Source: DATKZH01 sp964475955 | GTDB taxonomy: Bacteria > Planctomycetota > Planctomycetia > Pirellulales > Thermoguttaceae | NCBI GenBank assembly: GCA_964475955.1 | Contig: CAYYZY010000178.1 | Span: forward strand, 1-16,090 | DNA length: 16,090 nucleotides | Direction of reading: 5' to 3' | Shown here: piece by piece, positions 5,817 to 13,574 of the stretch | Numbering within the stretch: position 1 is the first letter of the stretch | Layout of the letters: each line of letters opens with the position of its first letter | Program-made: the position numbers and the translations under genes | Notes under the pieces: model-generated | The model's input: the letters and a program-made list of their open reading frames with translations, nothing else | Told to the model about the DNA's origin: nothing | Databases searched by the model: none

Positions 5817-8546
5817 GTGAAGACCCTGCTCGCCATCGTTCTGAAGTGCTGTCTTCTGACGTGCTGCTTCGCCTGCCCGGCGCTCGGGGCCGTGCGGGGG
5901 GAGCCGAAAAAGCCCTACGCCGACCTGCCCGACGACAAGCCGTGCCGGCACGTCGAGTCGATCCGCCAAAGCCCGGCGACTTATGCGATTCCCTTCCGCG
6001 GCACCGTCGACGGCGTGATGAGCCGCATGCCGATCGGCTACGCGGCGTTCGTGCAGGGCTGGCAGCCGAACCGGTCGGTGCTGGTCGAGAACGTCGGCCA
6101 GAACGACGTGCACAATCCGAGGGTTATCGTGGGCGGCAAGCGCAGGTGGCACACGCTCGAGGAGATCGTCGCCGATCCCATGCGCCGCTATGCCACGCCG
6201 GCCGACCGCGCCCGGGCGATCTGGGAGCGCCAGCGCCGTTCGCGATTCCATGCGTGCACGTGGGACGGCGAGTGCAACGACGTCGTCAAGGTGCGCAACG
6301 TCTACGGCTACACCCTCTGCGGCAACGAGGCCCACCTGATCAACGATCTCTGGAAGGCCGCCGGCCTCAAGACGCGGCGCGGGCGGCCGATCGGGCACGT
6401 CGTCTGCGAGGTCTTCTACGACGGCGACTACCACCTGATGGACAGCGACGAGCACGTCATCTGCCTCGAGCGCGACAACCGGACCATCGCCTCCTGCGCC
6501 GAGGTGGTCCGCGATCACGACCTGGTCAAGCGAACCCATACCTACGGGATCGGCCGCCGCGAGAACCGCAAGACCGACGAGTTCTCCGCCTCGCTCTACG
6601 TGTACGAAGGGGAGCGGTCGGGCGACTTCGGCAACAACACGGAGCACTCGATGGACCTCACGCTCCGGCCGGGCGAGTCGATCGAGTTCCGTTGGGACCA
6701 CGTGGGCAAAGAGTATTCGGCCGGCGAGGCCATTCGGGAAGGCGAGCGCTGGCGCGACGGCCTCGGCACGCTTTCGCAGTGGGGGCCGACCGCTTACGAC
6801 AATCTCCGCAACGGGAAGATCCGCTACCGCCCCGACCTCTCCGCCCCGTTGGCCGAGCGGGGAGCCGCCAAGGTCGAAAACGCCCGGTTCGACGCCGACT
6901 GTGGTGCGATCGGACCGGTCGACCCGGAGAAGCGGGCGACCGTCACGTGGCGATTCGCCAGCCCGTACGTGTTCGTGGGCGGGACGGCGAGCGCGAGCGT
7001 ACGTCTCGGGAGCGACGCGTCGGCCGAATGGCGATACAGCGTGGACGAGAAGACGTGGGAGCCGATCGCCACGGTGAGCGGATCGGGCGCCGCTCCACTG
7101 GCAGCAACGATCGACGAAATCGTCTCCCCGCGTCGCAAGCCCACGTACCGGTTCTGGCTGCAACTGGTGCTGCGGGGCGACGCCGAGGCGAGCGACGTCG
7201 CCTTCGAGCACGACGTCCAGATGGCCCCGCTCGCCCTGCCCGAGCTCGAGGTCGGCACGAACGACATCGTCTACACCGACTCCAACGAGGACGGCCGGAA
7301 CGTACGGATCACGCACCGGTGGCTCGAGCGGTCCGCCTGGCATCCGCCCGAAGCGCCCCCGGCGGCGATCGCACCAAAAGACGGGGAGACGGTGGCCGGC
7401 TCGCGGGTCGCCTTCCGTTGGGCGCCGGCCACCGATCCGGACGGCGACCGCGTGGTCGACTACCACTTCGAGCTTTCCGAACACGCCGACATGCGGTGGC
7501 CGCTCTCGCCCAACTTCGAGAAGCTCACTTCGCTTACCCCCTCCGAGGGCAAGCCGGAGTGGACCGTGCCTTACGTCGGCCTGCTCAACCCGAACACGGA
7601 TTACTTCTGGCGCGTTCGGGCGCGCGACGCGACCGGCGTGTGGGGGCCGTGGAGCGGCACGTTCCGGTTCCGGCTCGAGGCGCCGGGCGTGCCGCTCGAC
7701 CTGAAGCTCGCGCCCGACGACCGGCGGGGCTTCGTCTTCACCTGGCGGCCGAACCCGCAGGGCGAGCCGCCCGTGGTGTACAAGGTCTACGGCAGCGACG
7801 AGAAGGGGTTTTCGGCGAGCGACACGGACTACCTGGTGAACCGCGGCAAGGGCTTCGTTCGCACGATGGAGGAGTTCGAGGCGAAGCCGTCCGACGCGTC
7901 CGACGCCGGCATGGTCGAGACGCCCGGCAACCTCATCGCGCGGGTCACGGGCACCTCGCTCCGCGTAGTGGGACCGGGGCTCGAGCTGCCGAACACGAAC
8001 AAGGCGTATTACCGCGTGGCGGCCGTCGACGCCGCGGGCAACGAGAGCGGACCGTCCGACTACGTCGAGGTGCCGCGTCCGCTGGTCGTTACCGCGGCGG
8101 AGTGCAAGGCCAAGGTCGGCCGGCCGTACCGCCACGAGCTGCTGGCGATCCGTTCGCTCGGCGATCTGCGATGCCGCCGCAGCAAGAAGTCGTCGTACAA
8201 CGCCGCCTTCTGGGACCGCGAGGAGTACACGTTTGCCGCGGTCCGTTTGCCGGAAGGCCTTTCGCTCGACCCGGCCAGCGGCACGATCACCGGCACGCCG
8301 AGCGAGCCGGGCGCGTTCGACGTGGTCGTGGAAGCATCAAACTCCTCGGGCAAGACTGCACGGGCCTCCTACCGTTTGATCGTGCGGGAAAAGGGGACGC
8401 AGCTCTTTTCTCGGCGTAGCTACCGAGGACCCGGCCCGCCGAGCTTCTCGCGCAGCATGGCCACGCAGCCGGGCACGTCGGATTCGGCCAGGCTGTGGAG
8501 GATCAACGGGCCGCGGAAGCCGATCCGGCGGAACAGGGCTAGGTAG
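5817..8546 (+). CDS. Exported transglutaminase-like protein with Fn3-like and putative Ig domains
   Basis: The 909-residue product starts at GTG 5817, with GGGAGA eight bases upstream and a hydrophobic, cysteine-rich signal sequence (KTLLAIVLKCC...) immediately after. The frame stays open further upstream but would precede the promoter and bury the signal peptide. Residues about 120-235 form a transglutaminase-like (papain-fold) domain with a candidate triad C168 (in YTLCGNEAHL), H194 (in IGHVVCEVFYDG) and D209 (in LMDSDEH). Two Fn3-like modules follow at about 514-620 (with WRVRARDATGVWGPWSGTF) and 621-752. A putative Ig (He_PIG) module lies at about 756-859 (LPEGLSLDPASGTITGTPSEPG). The protein is probably periplasmic or cell-surface and could cleave or crosslink peptides or amides; the substrate is unknown. 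The last 45 or so residues after YRLIVREKG lie antisense to the convergent epimerase gene and are basic and domain-free, which suggests loss of an earlier stop. Confidence 0.85.
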   Translation: MKTLLAIVLKCCLLTCCFACPALGAVRGEPKKPYADLPDDKPCRHVESIRQSPATYAIPFRGTVDGVMSRMPIGYAAFVQGWQPNRSVLVENVGQNDVHNPRVIVGGKRRWHTLEEIVADPMRRYATPADRARAIWERQRRSRFHACTWDGECNDVVKVRNVYGYTLCGNEAHLINDLWKAAGLKTRRGRPIGHVVCEVFYDGDYHLMDSDEHVICLERDNRTIASCAEVVRDHDLVKRTHTYGIGRRENRKTDEFSASLYVYEGERSGDFGNNTEHSMDLTLRPGESIEFRWDHVGKEYSAGEAIREGERWRDGLGTLSQWGPTAYDNLRNGKIRYRPDLSAPLAERGAAKVENARFDADCGAIGPVDPEKRATVTWRFASPYVFVGGTASASVRLGSDASAEWRYSVDEKTWEPIATVSGSGAAPLAATIDEIVSPRRKPTYRFWLQLVLRGDAEASDVAFEHDVQMAPLALPELEVGTNDIVYTDSNEDGRNVRITHRWLERSAWHPPEAPPAAIAPKDGETVAGSRVAFRWAPATDPDGDRVVDYHFELSEHADMRWPLSPNFEKLTSLTPSEGKPEWTVPYVGLLNPNTDYFWRVRARDATGVWGPWSGTFRFRLEAPGVPLDLKLAPDDRRGFVFTWRPNPQGEPPVVYKVYGSDEKGFSASDTDYLVNRGKGFVRTMEEFEAKPSDASDAGMVETPGNLIARVTGTSLRVVGPGLELPNTNKAYYRVAAVDAAGNESGPSDYVEVPRPLVVTAAECKAKVGRPYRHELLAIRSLGDLRCRRSKKSSYNAAFWDREEYTFAAVRLPEGLSLDPASGTITGTPSEPGAFDVVVEASNSSGKTARASYRLIVREKGTQLFSRRSYRGPGPPSFSRSMATQPGTSDSARLWRINGPRKPIRRNRAR

Positions 8547-9262
8547 TGGTCGTAGTCGAGCACGCCCCGGCCCGCCGCGATCTGGCCCGCCTCGCCGTCG
8601 CGGTCGAGGTCTTTGGCGTGCCCCAGCACGACGTGCGGCCCCAATAGGCCGAACGCCTCGTCGAGCACCTCGTGCATGCGCGCCAGCTCGCCCGCGTGGA
8701 ACAGGTTGGCCCCGTCCATTACGACCTTCAGGCGCGGCGAGCCGATCTCGTCCAAGAGGCGAGCCGCCTTGCGAGCGGAGTCGACCACGTTCGATACTTC
8801 CGGCTCGAAGGCCATCGTCACGTCGTGCCGTTCGGCGATTTCGACGACGGCGGCCATCGACTCGACCAGGTCGCGCCAGGCCTCGGGGGTGTCGTTCTCG
8901 GGATGGGCGCGCCACAGGTCGTCCGGGTCGCGCGTGCCGGTCGAGAGCGTGATGATCGAGGTGCCCAGGCGCCCGGCCGCTCGGGAAAGTCCGTCGAGTC
9001 GCCGCAGGCCCTCCTGCCGCTTCGCTCGGTGAGGATGGATCATGTTGAACGTGCCGGAGACGGTGCCCATCGCGAGCCCGCGGTGGGCAATCGCCCGGGT
9101 GATGCGCGTGCACAGGTCCTCGTTGATCCGCTCGGGCATCGACTCGCGGCCGACCGCTTTGAAGTTGAAGTGGACGCAGTCCAGCCCGTGCGACGCGACG
9201 GCGTCGAGCGCCGCCTCGAGCGTGGGGCGGGGGAACGTGCCGATGTGGATGCCGAGCTGCAT
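8420..9262 (-). CDS. Sugar phosphate isomerase/epimerase (xylose-isomerase-like TIM barrel)
   Basis: With the start at ATG 9262 the protein has 280 residues and begins MQLGIHIGTF, the first strand of an AP endonuclease 2/xylose isomerase-like TIM barrel. Likely divalent-metal ligands are E153 (AFEPE), D183 (VVMDGANL), H215 (LGHAKDLD) and E260 (LHSLAES). Further family features are SGTFNMIHPH and AAGRGVLDYDHYLALFRRIGF. Members isomerise or epimerise free or phosphorylated sugars and inositols; the substrate cannot be read from sequence. The frame is open to ATG 9373, but those 37 extra residues translate two hairpin repeats and part of a palindrome, so they are rejected. No clear ribosome-binding site precedes ATG 9262. 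The gene lies downstream of, and in the same direction as, the heparinase-like gene, and its 3' end overlaps the transglutaminase-like gene by 127 bases. Confidence 0.87.
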   Translation of the reverse strand: MQLGIHIGTFPRPTLEAALDAVASHGLDCVHFNFKAVGRESMPERINEDLCTRITRAIAHRGLAMGTVSGTFNMIHPHRAKRQEGLRRLDGLSRAAGRLGTSIITLSTGTRDPDDLWRAHPENDTPEAWRDLVESMAAVVEIAERHDVTMAFEPEVSNVVDSARKAARLLDEIGSPRLKVVMDGANLFHAGELARMHEVLDEAFGLLGPHVVLGHAKDLDRDGEAGQIAAGRGVLDYDHYLALFRRIGFRGPLILHSLAESDVPGCVAMLREKLGGPGPR

Positions 9263-9278
9263 GGTGGTCGGTGGAGGG

Positions 9279-9344
9279 GCCGACGTGCCGTCGGCTGCTA
9301 AACGGGGTTCGGTCGACGTGTCGTCGACCGCTAAACGGGATTGT
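9279..9344. repeat. Two tandem 33-bp units, each containing a hairpin with compensatory changes
   Basis: The unit at 9279-9311 contains GCCGACG-tgc-CGTCGGC; the unit at 9312-9344 contains GTCGACG-tgt-CGTCGAC, extending to an 8-bp stem at 9311-9329. Each hairpin is followed by GCTAAACGGGRTT. The stem differs between units at paired positions (C/G versus T/A), so pairing is kept. The repeats lie just upstream of the epimerase start and overlap the outer arm of the adjacent palindrome by a few bases. They look like REP-type elements. Confidence 0.75.
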
Positions 9345-9442
9345 TCATTTGGGTTCGTAGTGACCCGATTCATCGGGTCCCGTCAGCGCGGAGCGGCTTC
9401 CAGCCGCATGAATGCGGTCACTACAAACGTCGTATGAACAAT
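9339..9442. repeat. 104-bp nested palindromic element (REP/BIME- or MITE-like)
   Basis: The outer arms GATTGTTCAT (9339-9348) and ATGAACAATC (9433-9442) are perfect inverted repeats. Inside, GTAGTGACC-cg-ATTCAT (9357-9373) is inverted as ATGAAT-gc-GGTCACTAC (9408-9424). Each inner arm is itself a hairpin: GACCCGAT/ATCGGGTC (9362-9379) and CCGCAT/ATGCGG (9404-9417). Between them GCGGC-ttcca-GCCGC (9393-9407) forms another. It sits in the 204-bp gap between the heparinase-like and epimerase genes and encodes nothing recognisable. Confidence 0.8.
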
Positions 9443-9466
9443 CCGCGCTGAACGGGTCGGTTGCGG

Positions 9467-11866
9467 TCAGGGGGCCGACTGGACGGTCTCGACGACCGAG
9501 CCGTCCGGCGCTTGCCGCTCGACGCGGACCTTGCCGGTCGTGGTGAGCCCCTCGGCGGTGAGCGTGGCCGAATCGTCGGTCGGCAGAAGCGCGACGACCC
9601 GGCCGTCGGAGAGTGCGGCGGTGAGCACGTAGCCGCCGTCGATCGGCCGCAGCTTTGCCTCGCCCGGCACCGTCTCGCCCTTGCGGTGCGGGCGCATGAG
9701 CGCGACGAACTCGATCGACTTTGTTTTGGTCGGCGTGGTCGCCGTGAGGTGCCACTCGCGGAGTTTGATTCGCGGGCGGGGATTGGGGTCGTACTGGTTC
9801 GTCTGCGTGAACGCGAGTTCCTCGGGCGTGAGGAAGTCGATGGGGCAGACGACGTCGCCGGCGCGGACCTCCACGTGCCCCTCGCCGACGGCCATCTCGT
9901 CGGTCGCGTGCAGCCAGTATTCGAACGTGGAGGGCTGGACGGCCTCGAGGCGGTCGAACACCACGACCAACTCGGGCTTGACGAAGAGGATCGCCCGGGT
10001 GAAGCGGTCGAGCACGCGGCCCTCCGGATCGTCGTCGGTCTTCTCGCCCACGTAGGCGTCGCCCGCCTCGCCGGCCACGAGGTCGACCGTCGGCGTGGTC
10101 TGGAAGGCGGTGATGCGTCCCTTGGCCGAGGCGGTGCGCCGGCCCTGGCCTTGGCCGTCGACTGTGATGTTGTTGACGCTTCGCGTGCTCCACATCCAGT
10201 TGCGGTGGTGGTCGCTGCCGTACATGTCGCGGCGGCCGCTGCGGATCAAGAGCCGCTGGCCGTACGCCCAGAGGAGGAACGAATTGTTGGCCTCGTAGCC
10301 GTGCGACTGCGTGCCGAACGGGCTCGATTTGAACACCACCTGCACGCTCTCGTCCGCGTCGCGGATCGAGCTGTTGAGATACGCTTGCCCGATGCCGCGG
10401 AACCGGCGCGAGGAGGGCAGGTCGTCGGGCTCCTTGGGCTCGACTTCGGGCAGGGTGCCGCGCACGAAGCCGACGTAGCCGGACGACTCCTCGGGGCCGC
10501 CCAACCGGTCGACGTACCACCGCCAGTGGCCGTTGCCCGACTGGGCCGCCAGGATGCTCATCAGCCTCCGGTTGTGCGGGGCGCGTCGCCGGGCGACCAG
10601 ATCGCCGAACCCGCCGCCGACCTTGCCGGGCGGCATGAGATACATGGGGTAATAGCCTGCGCGGGAGAAGTAGGGCTTGTCGTAAGCGTCGATCCCGGTG
10701 GCGGCGCGCATCACGTCGGCCCACCAGGTGAATCGGCTGACGTAGCTGTTCCAGTAACTCATGCCCTCGTGCCAGCCGCCGTCGTCGTCGCACCAGACGG
10801 GGTAGACGTTCTGGAACACGTTCATCGCGAACCAGACCCAGTCGTCGGCCCCTTCAACCTCGTCGAGGAAGGCGATCCCCACCTCGCCCAGGAAGTGCCA
10901 CGCCCGATTGCTGTGGCTGGAATAGGGCTGCCACAGGTGCCGCGGGCAGAGGTGATCGTACATCTCGTCGCCCCGGACCTTCATCACCCGGCGGCACCGC
11001 TCGCGCTCTTCTTCGGTGAGCACGTCGTAGACAAAGGTGTAGGTCCGCGAGAAGTGGTAGGCGTAGGGCATGCCGGCCTCGTCGTTGTAGCGGTAGCCGG
11101 TCGCGCCTTTGGGGTCCCACTCCGCGCAATCGAGGAGGATGCGCCTGGCCAACTGCCCGTACTCCTCCTTGCCCCCGAGCCGGTGCGTGAAGGCGAGCGT
11201 GGCGGCGCCGTCGAGCGCCCTGATCGTATACGTCCGATTGCCCCACCATATCTCGCGCCACGCTTCGCTGAGGCGCTTCGTGCCGGGCGGGTACTTGGGC
11301 GGCTCCTCGGTCGGCGGCGGGCTCTTCAGGAGCTTCTCGCAACGGGCGACGAGGCCCTCGAACCGGTCCTCCAACTTCCCCTCGGCCAGCTCGCGCAGGC
11401 GAGGAAGGTCCTCCGGCCGGACGAACAGCCTGGGGTGCGTTTTGGGAATTCGGGCCAAAAGCTCCTCCCTCGCCGGCAGGGGCATGGCCACGGCCTCCTC
11501 GGGAATGACGAACGACCGCGGCCGGCTCCAGTTCGTCGACTCGCCGTCGGCATTCATCCCCCGGTAGCGCCACGTGTACCGGCCGGGCGCAAAGGCCCGC
11601 GTCGGGCAGTGCAAGTTGAATTCGATCTCGGAAGCATGGTAGGCGACCGAATCGAAGCCCGTGCCGCGATCGCATTCCAGCTCCCAAGAGACGATCCCGC
11701 GCTGCGGCCGCCACGAGAAGCTCGGCGGCGTGACTTCGGAGACGGCCTCCGGCGCCGGGCGATATCCCCACTCGCCGTCGCGCGCCGGCGCTTCGTCCAG
11801 AGTCAGGTCCGCGGCAAGGCAGGCGGCGGGAACAACCGATAGCAGAACGGCCGACAACGTGCGCAT
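9467..11866 (-). CDS. Secreted heparinase II/III-like protein (DUF4962-type), candidate polysaccharide lyase
   Basis: Starting at ATG 11866 the product has 799 residues and begins MRTLSAVLLSVVPAACLAAD, a clean signal peptide; GAGGT lies seven bases upstream (11874-11878). The open frame continues to 12097 but that extension has no signal or domain. After the signal comes an Fn3-like sandwich (about 35-120, with SWRPQRG and YTWRYRGMNADGES). A helical alpha/alpha toroid follows at about 140-470 (HPRLFVRPEDLPRL, HSNRAWHFLGEVGIAFLDE, WCDDDGGWHEGMSYW). The heparinase II/III-like beta-sheet domain follows, with QSHGYEANNSFLLW (His522), DHHRNW (His553/His554) and SVNNITVDGQGQ. Related proteins cleave uronic-acid polysaccharides such as heparan sulfate or alginate by beta-elimination, but this subgroup is poorly characterised, so lyase activity is inference. 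The epimerase lies downstream on the same strand. Confidence 0.85.
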   Translation of the reverse strand: MRTLSAVLLSVVPAACLAADLTLDEAPARDGEWGYRPAPEAVSEVTPPSFSWRPQRGIVSWELECDRGTGFDSVAYHASEIEFNLHCPTRAFAPGRYTWRYRGMNADGESTNWSRPRSFVIPEEAVAMPLPAREELLARIPKTHPRLFVRPEDLPRLRELAEGKLEDRFEGLVARCEKLLKSPPPTEEPPKYPPGTKRLSEAWREIWWGNRTYTIRALDGAATLAFTHRLGGKEEYGQLARRILLDCAEWDPKGATGYRYNDEAGMPYAYHFSRTYTFVYDVLTEEERERCRRVMKVRGDEMYDHLCPRHLWQPYSSHSNRAWHFLGEVGIAFLDEVEGADDWVWFAMNVFQNVYPVWCDDDGGWHEGMSYWNSYVSRFTWWADVMRAATGIDAYDKPYFSRAGYYPMYLMPPGKVGGGFGDLVARRRAPHNRRLMSILAAQSGNGHWRWYVDRLGGPEESSGYVGFVRGTLPEVEPKEPDDLPSSRRFRGIGQAYLNSSIRDADESVQVVFKSSPFGTQSHGYEANNSFLLWAYGQRLLIRSGRRDMYGSDHHRNWMWSTRSVNNITVDGQGQGRRTASAKGRITAFQTTPTVDLVAGEAGDAYVGEKTDDDPEGRVLDRFTRAILFVKPELVVVFDRLEAVQPSTFEYWLHATDEMAVGEGHVEVRAGDVVCPIDFLTPEELAFTQTNQYDPNPRPRIKLREWHLTATTPTKTKSIEFVALMRPHRKGETVPGEAKLRPIDGGYVLTAALSDGRVVALLPTDDSATLTAEGLTTTGKVRVERQAPDGSVVETVQSAP

Positions 11867-12318
11867 GGCGATGACCTCGTGGTGTGTTCGGTTCCCTCTC
11901 ACGCGGGTCTTCCCCAGGCGGTTCCCCCGTTGGCAACGCCCGGCGACCGACCGGCATTGTCGCCGGGCGCCGTTCGCTTGGCAACCGCCGCGCGGCAAGA
12001 CGGAGCCGCCCTCGCCGGTCGCGAGTTGAGGAGGCAGGGCGGCTGTCAGCGCGTGAAAAGACGACGTGCAGGCGAGGCGACCCGTCTCGACGTCCATGGC
12101 AAGGCGTCACAGGTCGGCTACGAACCGGCGCGCGGGACGATCGAGGATCGCGGCCCCGCGATGGGCGAAGGATGGGAATGCCCTGCCGCGAAGAACGCCT
12201 GCCAGCAGGCGGTCCGGTGCCCGGTCTTCGACCGGATGACTGCCGGTTCCTCCCGAGAGCGAACGTGGCCGTGGTGGAGTGGAGCGGAAGCAGGGGCGCG
12301 GAATCGTCGGCCTCAGCC
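11867..12318. other. 452-bp intergenic region without a gene
   Basis: No open frame here has a plausible domain or start. The only clear structure is the hairpin at 11937-11969, described separately. The stretch should carry the promoter of the heparinase-like gene on the minus strand, but no good -35/-10 pair was found. Confidence 0.45.
11930..11985. repeat. 11-bp-stem hairpin flanked by direct repeats TTGGCAAC
   Basis: CGCCCGGCGAC (11937-11947) and GTCGCCGGGCG (11959-11969) form a perfect 11-bp stem with an 11-base loop. TTGGCAAC occurs at 11930-11937 and again at 11978-11985, bracketing it. It lies 71-119 bases upstream of the heparinase-like gene's start. There is no T run on either side, so it is more likely an operator, mRNA structure or small repeat element than a terminator. 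Confidence 0.6.
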
Positions 12319-12876
12319 TCAGGGGGACTTCGACCGGTCCCCGTCCTGATTGCTGCCGATGACGGCCACGGGAACGATGATCGCGGCCGCGACGATGCAC
12401 CAGGTGAGCAAGTAGTTCTCGGAGATCCACTGGTACATCCGGGTTTGGCAGTCCCGCATGGGGCCTCGCCCGCGGACCACCCGGTCGTCGGAGACAATCA
12501 GCAGTCCCCGATTCGCCGCGGGCGGAGCCGTGCGTGCCGCCCACACACGGCAGGCGGTGACAACTCCCCCGGCCCCCACGCCGTAGATCCCCGTTTGGAG
12601 TTCGGAAAAGGCGAAGCGCCCGCGGGCATCCGTTTCCGTGGTGGCGACGATCCCCTTGCCCTGCATGAGTACGACGGGCGACTCCTTCACGGGGGCTCCC
12701 TCGGGATCGCGTACCGTTCCCGCGAGGGTGTTCTCAGCGCCGAGGGCCACATCGAGGACGCGTATCGACGGCCGGCCCTTCTGGCCCTGTGCGGCCATTG
12801 CGGTCTGAGGTAGGAGGAGCCCGACCGCGGCGAGCACGACCACCCCTCTTTGGAGTATCAGAGACACCCTCATCAT
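12319..12876 (-). CDS. Small exported protein with carboxypeptidase-regulatory-like domain and C-terminal membrane anchor
   Basis: The 185-residue protein has a signal peptide (about 1-28, ending TAMA|AQ). A beta-sandwich of the carboxypeptidase-regulatory-like type follows at about 51-112, with LAGTVRDPEGAPVKESPVVL and TTETDARGRFAFSELQTGIYGV. A transmembrane helix lies at about 156-174 (LTWCIVAAAIIVPVAVIG) with a short charged tail, so the beta domain should face outward. Two ATGs stand in tandem at 12876 and 12873; AAGGAG upstream is only two bases from the first and five from the second, so the second may be the one used. It is divergent from mutY. No enzymatic motif is present; a structural or protein-binding role at the envelope is the most that can be inferred. 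Confidence 0.75.
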   Translation of the reverse strand: MMRVSLILQRGVVVLAAVGLLLPQTAMAAQGQKGRPSIRVLDVALGAENTLAGTVRDPEGAPVKESPVVLMQGKGIVATTETDARGRFAFSELQTGIYGVGAGGVVTACRVWAARTAPPAANRGLLIVSDDRVVRGRGPMRDCQTRMYQWISENYLLTWCIVAAAIIVPVAVIGSNQDGDRSKSP

Positions 12877-13415
12877 GGCTCCTTCGTCGATTCGAGGCTT
12901 CGAGCGGCTTGGATTCGCCGACGCCCTGTGCGGGAAGCACCCTTTTGGGAGGGTACATGAGATTGTATCGGTTGCAATGCGACGATTTCTTCACCTATGC
13001 CAGTCCCACCAATTGTGCAGGAAGCACGCATGGCATGGTTTTGCCGACTGCGCAAGCGGCCGAAGCACGGCGTGAACCGGCCGTGGCTCGCCGCCGCTTC
13101 GCCCCAGCGAAAGAAAAGGCCAGAGCGCTTGCGCCGCACCCACTATTCGGGGGGGCTGCCGCCGCAGCTTGAGGGGGTCCTGGAGATCGAGGAGGAGCAG
13201 TTGGTTGTTCGACGACCTCGGCGGCCAGGCGCGGCTCTTCGAGCCGGTTCTCTTGCGACGATCGGCCACGAGTCGATCCCCCGACAGAGAGCGCCGCGGC
13301 GACGGCTGGCCATCTGTCTCGTCAAGCCCCCTTTGCCACCCTCCACCTGCAAAACGTACCCGCTCCGGCACGCGCCTGTCCAGCCGCCCACGAGCGTTCT
13401 CCGGGGGCCGGCGAC
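12877..13415. other. Intergenic region between the divergent small exported protein and mutY
   Basis: About 540 bases with open frames on both strands (for example 12997-13419 on plus and 12991-13569 on minus), none showing a recognised domain, signal or ribosome-binding site. The left part (12950-13040) is less GC-rich than its surroundings and holds the 14-bp direct repeats listed separately. The right end leads into the mutY promoter. The minus-strand promoter of the small exported protein should lie at the left; a possible -10 TACAAT (reverse of 12963-12968) has no matching -35. Confidence 0.4.
12927..13027. repeat. Two copies of TGTGCRGGAAGCAC, 87 bp apart
   Basis: TGTGCGGGAAGCAC occupies 12927-12940 and TGTGCAGGAAGCAC 13014-13027, differing at one base. 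Each contains the small inverted repeat GTGC/GCAC around a five-base centre. The second is also bracketed by ATGCCA (12997-13002) and TGGCAT (13031-13036). The position upstream of the minus-strand small exported protein suits regulator binding, but this is not demonstrated. Confidence 0.5.
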
Positions 13416-13444
13416 CTGACAGCCTCCCGGCCGCGTGATATAGT
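13416..13444 (+). promoter_or_regulatory. Sigma-70-like promoter for mutY
   Basis: CTGACA (13416-13421) and TATAGT (13439-13444) are separated by exactly 17 bases; each differs from consensus by one base. Transcription would begin near 13451, leaving a leader of about 124 bases before ATG 13575. It also excludes the in-frame GTG at 13443 as a start. Confidence 0.65.
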
Positions 13445-13574
13445 GCGGCCCGATGGCGGCCGCGTTTCGGTCGCGAGGCCGTCCCCGGGCGTTCCTTCCG
13501 GCCGCGCGCAGGCCTGCAAGTGCGGCGCGGCACGCCCCGGCGCCCCCCGCGAAAAATCTCATCGCACAAGGACG

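Noticed and set aside
5763..8135. 790-residue minus-strand open frame opposite the transglutaminase-like gene
   Set aside because: The plus strand has promoter, ribosome-binding site, signal peptide, catalytic triad and Fn3/Ig modules; the minus frame has none of these.
9461..11842. 793-residue plus-strand open frame opposite the heparinase-like gene
   Set aside because: It is an antisense shadow with no recognised motif; the minus-strand gene has a signal peptide and full domain order.
11867..12097. N-terminal extension of the heparinase-like protein to 12097
   Set aside because: It would place 77 Arg/Gly-rich residues before a perfect signal peptide and run through the 11-bp-stem hairpin.
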